64,000 bases of DNA, taken from assembly GCA_036504595.1 (NCBI GenBank), contig DASXUX010000020.1, positions 1-64,000 on the forward strand, in the 5' to 3' direction. Below the pieces are notes generated by a model. That model did not search any database. It was not told where the DNA came from and saw only the letters and a list, made by a program, of their open reading frames with translations. Made by a program: the position numbers and the translations under genes. The stretch is from DASXUX01 sp036504595. GTDB taxonomy: Bacteria; Planctomycetota; SZUA-567; H5-PLA8. Position 1 is the first letter of the stretch. Each line of letters opens with the position of its first letter. Positions 58,085 through 64,000 of this stretch are shown piece by piece.

Positions 58085-59317
58085 ATGAACGCGCCATTGA
58101 CCGACCACGCCGAATTCATCCACCACTACGGCCTCCTGCGCTGGGTGCTGCGCGAATGCGTTCGCGCCAACCCGCTGTACGCCATCAGCGCGGCGCTGCT
58201 CGCGTACGGCGTCATGCAGATCAACGCCGAGATCAACCCCGAGATCGGCAAGTTCGGCGGGATCGTGATCGGCTTGCTGCTGCTGCACATCTATGAGGTC
58301 GCTGTTCTCGCGGCCGCGACGGTCGTTCTGCGCCGTCGTCAAAACGGCGGCGACTTGCACGGCTTGATGATCGTCGCCGCGCTGTTCCTCGCCGGTTCGT
58401 TCCTGGCGCTCGACGAACTGATCGCCATCAAGACCTGGCTGGGCTTCGTGCTGATTCCAGCCGCGCTGCTGCTCGCCGCCGCCAAGCTCGAATGGTACTC
58501 CCGCCTGCCCGGCGTGCTGTTGCCGGCGCGCTACCGCTACGCGATCCTGGCGATCATCGGCGCGCACTCGATTTCTTCTCTGATCGGTTCGCCCGCGATC
58601 AACCTGTCGATCGGCATGGTCGCGGCGCGCGAGCTAGCATGGATGTGCGGCTGGCTCTCGCTGTTGCTCATCCTGCGCCTGATCTGGCTGGAAACGCGGC
58701 ATCCGCAGACCGGCCGCGTCATTGCGGACGACCCGCTGCAAAGCCGCTGGTGCGGCGCGTGGGCGCTGGTCGTCACGACCGGCATCAGCATCGCGCATCT
58801 GTACGCCAGCGACTGGGTGTTCGACCGCGAACCGGACAACATGCTGCTGCTGCCGGCGTGCACGGCTCTGCTGGCCAGCATTATCCTCCTTTGCTTCAGG
58901 CCGTTCGAAAAATTCGGCTTCTGGGCCTGCGTGTTGATTGCTTCGCCGGCCGTCGCGGTCCAGTGGCTGTGGCAAGCAAGCCCGCCGTTCAAAGCCGCAT
59001 GGAGCCTGGAGGCCTGGCTGAGCCCTCCCATGCAACTCTGGTTCGCGTGCCTGCTCTTTTACGTGTTGCTCGCGCGGATCACGCGGCATCGGGAATTTTA
59101 CATCGGCCTGCTCGGCCCCGCGCTGGCGCCGATTCTCTCGGCAGGCTGGCACTCGCGACGTTCGATTCCGCACTTCCGCGCGCTGGTCTGCACGATCCTC
59201 GGCTTCGTCGCCCTGGCGCTCGGCATGCTGGTCAGTCTCTACCGGCAGGCGCTGCTCCGCGTGCTCGACCCGCTCGCCGCGCGCGCAGAAGCGAAAAGCA
59301 AGGTTCAGGGTTCATAG
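58085..59317 (+). CDS. Multi-pass membrane protein, unknown function
   Basis: A 410-residue integral membrane protein with about ten hydrophobic segments, starting with the amphipathic ANPLYAISAALLAYGVM and ending with LGFVALALGMLVSLYRQALL. No signature of a known transporter or enzyme was recognised. The last residues (KVQGS) and the TAG stop are read from a GGTTCAG heptamer arm, so the C-terminus may have been altered by the repeat. AAGGAGGTCAAT just before the ATG is a very strong ribosome binding site. Confidence 0.75.
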   Translation: MNAPLTDHAEFIHHYGLLRWVLRECVRANPLYAISAALLAYGVMQINAEINPEIGKFGGIVIGLLLLHIYEVAVLAAATVVLRRRQNGGDLHGLMIVAALFLAGSFLALDELIAIKTWLGFVLIPAALLLAAAKLEWYSRLPGVLLPARYRYAILAIIGAHSISSLIGSPAINLSIGMVAARELAWMCGWLSLLLILRLIWLETRHPQTGRVIADDPLQSRWCGAWALVVTTGISIAHLYASDWVFDREPDNMLLLPACTALLASIILLCFRPFEKFGFWACVLIASPAVAVQWLWQASPPFKAAWSLEAWLSPPMQLWFACLLFYVLLARITRHREFYIGLLGPALAPILSAGWHSRRSIPHFRALVCTILGFVALALGMLVSLYRQALLRVLDPLAARAEAKSKVQGS

Positions 59318-59385
59318 TTCAAGGTTCAAGGTTTTGTGCGCGTAGAACCATGAACTGCGAACCACAAACCGCGAACCGGAAACTA
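59298..59385. repeat. Inverted heptamer arms between convergent genes
   Basis: Left arm 59300-59331 (GGTTCAG, GGTTCAT, AGTTCAA, GGTTCAA) and right arm 59345-59385 (GAACCAT, GAACTGC, GAACCAC, AAACCGC, GAACCGG, AAACTAC). The left arm contains the TAG stop of the rightward gene (59315-59317), and the right arm contains that of the leftward gene (59383-59385). The whole intergenic space is the element. Confidence 0.92.
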
Positions 59386-60084
59386 CTGCATCGACTCGAT
59401 CATCTTGTCGAAGCCCGCCTTCGCAGCTTCGACCGTCTGCTTCGGGCCGGTCAGCTTGAAGAACCACGCCGTGCCGTTGGTCGGGATGATTGCACCTAGC
59501 ATGGCGAAGTTCTTCTTCGTGGAATCGTCTTTTCCCATGCCCATTCCCGAACCTGCATAGTCTCCCTGGAGTTCCAGCACGGTGGCTTCTTCCCCGGCGG
59601 CCGTCTTGACGGTCGTGCGCGACTTCAGCGGCTTCTCTCCGCTGAACTGGCTGACCCAGCGGGTGATGTTGCTGTCCAAGCTGCCGGAGGCCATGTTGAA
59701 GATCGTCAGTTCGCCATCTTCCGTATCCGCGCCTTGCTTCGCGATCTTGAATTGCGCCAGCCGCATCGCGCTCGACGGGGGCTGCTGCTTCCAACTCTCC
59801 GGCACAAACGCCGTCCGCCCGGTGTTTCCAAAAGCGGCCTCAACCAATCCCGCTGGCGGCGTGCGCGGCGGCCTGGCCGGCGCAGGCTTGGGCGCCGGCG
59901 ACGCAGCAGTGTCCGAAGGCACGGGCGCAGGATGGCTCTCCGGTCCCGCCGTTGGCCCGGCCTTGGGCTGAGCGGGCTTTCCAGCGTTGGGCGGTGGCGG
60001 CGGCAGATTCAGCGAATTGTCACTGCCGCAGCCGGTGAGCAGTGCGGTTACCAGCAGACTGATCGATAGAACAAGCATTCTCAT
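59383..60084 (-). CDS. Lipoprotein, unknown function
   Basis: A 233-residue lipoprotein. The signal peptide ends in the lipobox VTALLTGC with the lipidated Cys at 19. A Pro/Ala-rich linker of about 50 residues follows, then a compact domain (about 80-233) with SAMRLAQFKIAKQGADTEDG and TAWFFKLTGPKQTVEAAKAG, a pattern seen in uncharacterised planctomycete lipoproteins. AGGAGG lies eight bases before the ATG at 60084; the longer upstream frame is repeat sequence (GGATTTT array). The TAG stop is inside the convergent repeat element. It may be co-transcribed with the exporter genes upstream. Confidence 0.8.
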   Translation of the reverse strand: MRMLVLSISLLVTALLTGCGSDNSLNLPPPPPNAGKPAQPKAGPTAGPESHPAPVPSDTAASPAPKPAPARPPRTPPAGLVEAAFGNTGRTAFVPESWKQQPPSSAMRLAQFKIAKQGADTEDGELTIFNMASGSLDSNITRWVSQFSGEKPLKSRTTVKTAAGEEATVLELQGDYAGSGMGMGKDDSTKKNFAMLGAIIPTNGTAWFFKLTGPKQTVEAAKAGFDKMIESMQ

Positions 60085-60164
60085 CCAAAAACTCCTCCTA
60101 AACACGAGTCTACTCCGCGTGCTCGCATTCGCAACGCCGCTCCATAGGAGCTTCAGACCACGCC

Positions 60165-60199
60165 AATCCAAAATCCAAAATCTAAAATCCAAAATCAAC
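60165..60199. repeat. AAAATCC heptamer array after ABC-2 permease stop
   Basis: Four AAAATCC/TAAAATCC units (complement of GGATTTT) ending two bases before the TGA stop of the ABC-2 permease gene (60200-60202, minus strand). Confidence 0.88.
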
Positions 60200-61039
60200 T
60201 CACCCACCGAGAGAACTCAGCCGTCTCCGCACCATCATCCAGTGCCAACTGCACAGCAGCATCAAGGCGATCGTCCATCCGGTTTGCAGAGCCAGCTCGC
60301 GCCAGAGCGCCGCGCCATCCAGGCGCCCCAGATAGATGCTCATCGGCGTGTAGGCCATGCCTTTAAAGGGCAAAGCGTCAAAGACTGCGCGCAACGGCGC
60401 AGGAAAGAACTCCAGCGGCAGCAGCAGCCCTGAGAGGAATTGCAGCAGCATGAACTTCGCCCATAGAAAGCCTTGCAGCTTCTCCGTGTAAACGGCGCAG
60501 AGCCCCGTCATGAAATTAACCGCGAAGAAAATGTGGAACGCGAGAATCACGCTGTAGCCGAAGAGCACACCATGCAGCGGGCTGGCCGGAAGCTGAAGAT
60601 TGAAGAAAAAGAGTGCCAGCGCAAGCACCGGCGCAGCCATGAAGATCGTCCGAAAAAAGACTTCGCCCAGCGCCGACCCATAGAACTGCACCAGCAGCGA
60701 CGTGGGCCGCAGCAAATCGGTCGTGATCTCTCCCTTGTTGATGCGAGCCGCGATAATGTTGTCCGAGTTCGAATAGTACGCGCTGCGCACGACCCAGTTC
60801 ACTGCCACGTAGGTCTGCATTTGCGCGAGCGTCCAGGTCGCCTTCTGCCGCGTCGGATCAGCGGCGAAGAGCGCGTCCCAGAGGTAGTAATTCACCGTGA
60901 CATAAACCATGTAGTTCACAACGCCCAGCACGTACCGCACGCGATGAGCGAGCATGACCAGAAAGCTCGATCGCGCGAACTCCCAGGCGACCGAGATGCG
61001 ATGCGAAAGCGATCCAATGGCGGGCGACGCGGCAAACAT
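60200..61039 (-). CDS. ABC-2-type exporter permease (COG4587-like)
   Basis: A 279-residue permease of the ABC-2 exporter class with six hydrophobic helices. YSNSDNIIAARINKGEITTD and LLRPTSLLVQFYGSALGEVF (about 95-135) are typical of this uncharacterised exporter family, which works with a COG4586-type ATPase. The ATPase gene lies upstream, separated by the TMTC-like gene. It could export a glycan, lipid or antibiotic-like compound; the substrate is unknown. The ATG at 61039 is chosen; a TTG at 61048 overlapping the upstream stop is also possible. Confidence 0.88.
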   Translation of the reverse strand: MFAASPAIGSLSHRISVAWEFARSSFLVMLAHRVRYVLGVVNYMVYVTVNYYLWDALFAADPTRQKATWTLAQMQTYVAVNWVVRSAYYSNSDNIIAARINKGEITTDLLRPTSLLVQFYGSALGEVFFRTIFMAAPVLALALFFFNLQLPASPLHGVLFGYSVILAFHIFFAVNFMTGLCAVYTEKLQGFLWAKFMLLQFLSGLLLPLEFFPAPLRAVFDALPFKGMAYTPMSIYLGRLDGAALWRELALQTGWTIALMLLCSWHWMMVRRRLSSLGG

Positions 61040-61044
61040 GGTGG

Positions 61045-63231
61045 TCAAGGCTCCGGCGGCTTCTGCGCATCCAGCAGCAACGTTCTGGCTCGCGGAGCCA
61101 TCGCCGACGTTGGCGGAATGCCGCTTAACACCGCCACGGCCTCTGCGCGAGCCTTCTGCGCGCCAGCGGGGTCGTGGGCGCGTTGGAGTTGGGCCAGCAG
61201 CAGCAGCGCTTTTCCTTGCAGCAGATCCGCGGTGAAGTCCGCGTTGAGCGCTTCACGAGACTTCTCCGCGGCCTGGATCGCGCTTTGGGCCGCCGCGATG
61301 CGTTCCGGCGCCGGAGCTGTCGCCGCCTCCGCGTGCTGCAGATCCATCTGGCAGGTCAGCGTCCAGGCTCGCGCCAGCGGTTGCTGGAAATTGTGTGCAT
61401 CGTCCATCGCAATCTTCCAGACCAGGCGCTGGCCGCCAGGGACGGCGGGCACGTCCGGCGGCGGCAGCGGGCCGAGCGCCTCGCGCGCTTCCGCAACCCG
61501 TCCCATCAGCAGCAGCACTTCAGCCTTTCTAACGCGAACGGTGATCGGCCAAGTGTGGCGGTCGATGTCGGGACAAAGTTCCATGTCCGTGTACAGCGCG
61601 TTTAAGGTTCGCAATGTCGCGTCAGCTTCCGTCCGAGCGCCCGCGCTAAGAAAGGCGTAATAACGGTCCTTCAAGACATATCCGGCCGAAAGGCGAGCGA
61701 TGCCGGACAGTGGCTGACGGTTGGCGGCGTCCAACAAAAGCCTGTCGCAGTGTCCAAAGAGAGCGGAACGTTGAGCGGCCAGAACGGCCAGGCCTGCCAA
61801 CCAGATGCACAGCACGGTGCGCAGCACGGGCGCGCGTTTTGCCATCTCGAATCCTGCGACGCCGACGGCCAGCAGCAACCCCGGCACGGCCAGATAAGCG
61901 TACCGATCCTGCATCCAGAATGCGCAACTGATGACGTTCGAGTTCGGACCGAGCGCCGCGAAAAACCACAGCACGCCAAGCAGTGCCAGCCGGCGCTGAG
62001 TCCCCGCCAAGTAGATCAAGCCCAGACACATTCCAGCCAGCAAACCGCCATACACCCACAACCGTCCGTCGAGCAGTGAAACGATTGGCTGCACGCCGTT
62101 GAAGAAGCTCAAGTCCACGGGCAGCAGCACATGCCGAGCGTAGCGGCAGAGAATCTCGACATCGGTGAGCAGGGCCGTCCACACGCTGCCTCCCGGCGGT
62201 GGAACGATATCCGCGTCGAAGGCCACGCGCGACGCCATAATCCCGGCGATCCCCACCGCCAGCGGCATTGCCAACCCCGCCACCGATCGAAGCCAGCGGC
62301 GCGGCTGAGGCGGCGTCACGCTGCGGCCTGGGTCGAGGATTTCCAGCATGACAAGCACCAGCAATAAGCCGGGCGCGCTGGCTTTGCTCAACTGGGCCAG
62401 CGCATACAACACCGAGACCAGCGGCCAACGCCACCAGCGGTGATTTTGGATTTTAGATTTTGGATTTTGGATTGTCGCTGCATTGGGCTCGCCAGCAGTC
62501 GCACCAGGGCTCGACTCAACCGCCCTTGAACCCTGAACCCCGAACCCTGAACCCTGCCGTCCAGCGGCCCAGGCCCAGAGCATCCCGAAACCAAAGAGCG
62601 CCACCAGAGTGTTCTTCCGTTCGGAAACCCAGCAGACCGTTTCGCACGCCATCGGATGCACTGCCCAGGCCAATGCCACCAGCGCAGCGACTCCTTTGCT
62701 TGCGCCGGTAGCGCCCGCCGCCGCGCCAGTAGCGCCGGCCTCCGCGCCGGTGACGTAGCGCAAGAATAGCCAGAGAAACAGCGCGGCGAGCGTATGGTAG
62801 AGCCCGTTCATCAGCCGCATGCCATAGGCTGGCGGAACGGCAAATGAAAAGGGGCCAGGCAGTGTGGGGCTGACGAGCACTCGTCCGTCGGACGCGATCC
62901 GGCAGGGCTCGGCGCGTTTGCCATCGACAGGCGTTCGGCCGTCGCCGAAGAGTGCCAAATCCAGAAACCAAGAGAGCGTTGCGGTCGGATTGTAGTAGCC
63001 GTTGAGCGGAAGCGCCCAGTCTTCGAAGCGCGCGCCGAGACTAAGTCGCATATGCCGGCCGTCATCAAAGCTGTAGAGGGGGCCGCGCCAATTGGCCTGC
63101 AGCAGGATAAATGTGCAAAGCAGCAGCAAGCCCAGCATCGACGCGCGGAAGTTGATAAGTTCGGAAACAAAAGTGGATATCCGCTGCAACGAACCGCGTC
63201 GGTTCTGGTTCGTTTCCACGCCATAGCTCAT
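61045..63231 (-). CDS. TMTC-like multi-pass membrane protein with C-terminal helical domain
   Basis: A 728-residue membrane protein with about eleven hydrophobic helices. The motif HPMACETVCWVSERKNTLVALFG (here given by its parts HPMACETV and WVSERKNTLV) resembles the DUF1736/TMTC O-mannosyltransferase-like region, in which a His-Pro and Ser-Glu-Arg-Lys signature follows a luminal helix. The C-terminal about 180 residues (about 540-728) are helical and TPR-like. Two inserts are repeat-derived and in frame: EAGATGAAAGATGA near residues 158-176, and about 37 residues near 225-262. A surface O-glycosyltransferase role is a hypothesis. It lies between two exporter genes and overlaps the permease frame. 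Confidence 0.75.
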   Translation of the reverse strand: MSYGVETNQNRRGSLQRISTFVSELINFRASMLGLLLLCTFILLQANWRGPLYSFDDGRHMRLSLGARFEDWALPLNGYYNPTATLSWFLDLALFGDGRTPVDGKRAEPCRIASDGRVLVSPTLPGPFSFAVPPAYGMRLMNGLYHTLAALFLWLFLRYVTGAEAGATGAAAGATGASKGVAALVALAWAVHPMACETVCWVSERKNTLVALFGFGMLWAWAAGRQGSGFGVQGSRAVESSPGATAGEPNAATIQNPKSKIQNHRWWRWPLVSVLYALAQLSKASAPGLLLVLVMLEILDPGRSVTPPQPRRWLRSVAGLAMPLAVGIAGIMASRVAFDADIVPPPGGSVWTALLTDVEILCRYARHVLLPVDLSFFNGVQPIVSLLDGRLWVYGGLLAGMCLGLIYLAGTQRRLALLGVLWFFAALGPNSNVISCAFWMQDRYAYLAVPGLLLAVGVAGFEMAKRAPVLRTVLCIWLAGLAVLAAQRSALFGHCDRLLLDAANRQPLSGIARLSAGYVLKDRYYAFLSAGARTEADATLRTLNALYTDMELCPDIDRHTWPITVRVRKAEVLLLMGRVAEAREALGPLPPPDVPAVPGGQRLVWKIAMDDAHNFQQPLARAWTLTCQMDLQHAEAATAPAPERIAAAQSAIQAAEKSREALNADFTADLLQGKALLLLAQLQRAHDPAGAQKARAEAVAVLSGIPPTSAMAPRARTLLLDAQKPPEP
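62444..62556. repeat. Composite GGATTTT and TGAACCC cassette in TMTC-like gene
   Basis: A GGATTTT array (62444-62477) and a TGAACCC array (62523-62556) with about 45 bp between, both in frame on the minus strand (QGSGFGVQGS and IQNPKSKIQN). Two families in one cassette. Confidence 0.88.
62703..62757. repeat. GTAGCGCCGG repeat region in TMTC-like gene
   Basis: GCGCCGGTAGCGCCCGCCGC and related units, including the palindrome CGCCGGCCTCCGCGCCGG, translated in frame as an Ala/Gly/Thr-rich stretch between membrane helices. Confidence 0.65.
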
Positions 63232-63284
63232 AGTCGTCACCGTAGAACCAGCGCGCGGGGAAGTCAATTCGCGGACCGGCCGGG

Positions 63285-64000
63285 TCAGCAGCCCTGACCG
63301 GCGCGGTAGATGCGCTGCACCACATGCTCGATCTTCGGCTCCGCGATGGCGATGTCCTCGACCTCCGGGCCGTAGCGATCCAGCACCGCGCGAATGACTT
63401 CGGTTCGCGGCGGCGCGGTGTGATTGAGGATGGCCGTGAGTGACGCGCCATTAGGCTTCCAGTCCACGCCTTCAATGAGCAGCTTTTCCGGCCGCCAGTC
63501 TTTCTCCAGTGCGCGCGAGAAGGTGAACGTGAGCTGCGCCAAGTCCACGGCTTTGGCGCGCAGAGATTCCAGCGTTCCGTTGAAGACGAGCTTGCCTTTG
63601 TCGATGATCAAGATTCGCGAGCACAGCTCTTCGATGTCGCGCAGGTCGTGCGTGGTCAGAATCACCGTCACGCCATGTTCACGGTTGATGCGCCGCACAA
63701 AATCGCGGATGGATTGCTTGACCAGCACATCCAGCCCGATCGTCGGCTCATCCAAAAACACAATCCGCGGATCGTGGATCAGCGCGGCCGCCAGCTCGCA
63801 GCGCATTTTCTGGCCGAGCGACAGCTTGCGCGCGGGCGTTTTTAGCAGCTCGCCCAATTGCAGGACTTCTTCGTACTGCGCCATGCGCTGGGCGTATTGC
63901 TCGTCGGTCAGCCCGTAGATGCGCGAGAGCAGCCGGAGCGATTCGCCGGCGGCCAGATCCCACCAAAGCTGCGAGCGCTGCCCGAAAACCGCGCCGATGT
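63285..64000 (-). CDS. ABC exporter ATP-binding protein, truncated by window edge (COG4586-like)
   Basis: The C-terminal about 238 residues of an ABC ATPase; its start is beyond the right edge. Seen: a Q-loop GAVFGQRSQLWWDL, signature LSLGQKMR, Walker B IVFLDEPTIGLD and the switch His in ILTTHDLRD. The helical region and C-terminal domain match the COG4586 type that pairs with ABC-2 permeases. Its partner permease is at 60200-61039, separated by the TMTC-like gene. Walker A lies outside the window. Confidence 0.92.
   Translation of the reverse strand, partial: IGAVFGQRSQLWWDLAAGESLRLLSRIYGLTDEQYAQRMAQYEEVLQLGELLKTPARKLSLGQKMRCELAAALIHDPRIVFLDEPTIGLDVLVKQSIRDFVRRINREHGVTVILTTHDLRDIEELCSRILIIDKGKLVFNGTLESLRAKAVDLAQLTFTFSRALEKDWRPEKLLIEGVDWKPNGASLTAILNHTAPPRTEVIRAVLDRYGPEVEDIAIAEPKIEHVVQRIYRAGQGC

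Overview
The window is GC-rich bacterial DNA, probably from a metagenome-assembled or environmental genome of the PVC group. Planctomycetota is my best guess. The evidence is family content: a type II pseudopilin of the class abundant in that group, a DUF4159/prenyltransferase-repeat protein, two HzsA-like beta-propeller cytochromes, a Tat-exported Gfo/Idh/MocA oxidoreductase, a GH127 enzyme, and a small membrane protein opening with the FHLSTMIV signature I associate with planctomycetes. No rRNA, tRNA or CRISPR array was recognised, and taxonomy cannot be fixed from the window alone.

Layout. 1-4.6 kb: pseudopilin, a methyltransferase-glycosyltransferase fusion, an FHA protein, a small secretin-N-like protein and a DUF2007-like membrane protein. 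4.6-10.5 kb: mfd and a very acidic membrane protein. 10.6-18.1 kb: SLC13-type anion symporter, a large anchored envelope protein, a MoxR-like ATPase, a UPF0104-type flippase-like protein and an orphan siderophore-type ABC ATPase. 18.1-25.9 kb (minus strand): a broken SDR gene, bioB, a PIN/antitoxin pair, then fabF-acpP-fabG-fabD-fabH-rpmF, the fatty-acid initiation cluster without plsX. 26.3-29.6 kb: dnaE2. 29.7-40 kb: membrane and secreted proteins of unknown role, the DUF4159 protein, a long Q/R-rich secreted protein with an apparent frameshift, a zinc alcohol dehydrogenase and a ParE-type toxin-antitoxin pair. 40-57.3 kb (all minus strand): a polysaccharide-degradation-like block with two HzsA-like cytochromes, an IclR regulator, GH127, a beta-helix protein, a WD40 protein, a Gfo/Idh/MocA oxidoreductase and an Opp/Dpp-type permease pair. 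57.4-64 kb: a degenerate Nudix protein, a membrane protein, a lipoprotein and an ABC-2 exporter (permease, TMTC-like membrane protein, ATPase running off the right edge).

The most unusual signal is not a gene. The window is studded with short arrays of heptanucleotide repeats in at least a dozen sequence families (GGGTTCA, GCAATCC, GGATTTT, AAAATTA, GTGACGG, GGGTATG, AATGATG, AGACTCC, GACAACG, TTGGTAC and others). Three regularities stand out. First, many arrays begin at or within a base or a few of a stop codon, often supplying it. Second, many occur as two inverted arms of the same family around a short spacer, so the transcript could form a long imperfect hairpin. Third, others lie in frame inside conserved genes (mfd, dnaE2, the methyltransferase-glycosyltransferase fusion, the SLC13 symporter, the TMTC-like protein). 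In the arrays whose consensus unit contains a stop, the unit that would place it in frame carries a substitution removing it. The arrays resemble the heptanucleotide STRRs of heterocystous cyanobacteria in period, and Rickettsia palindromic elements in being translated. The stop-codon docking and arm-pairing are, as far as I can tell, not described. A second layer of palindromic elements and a 151-bp MITE-like element with terminal inverted repeats accompanies them, and one such insertion (80 bp) has broken an SDR gene.
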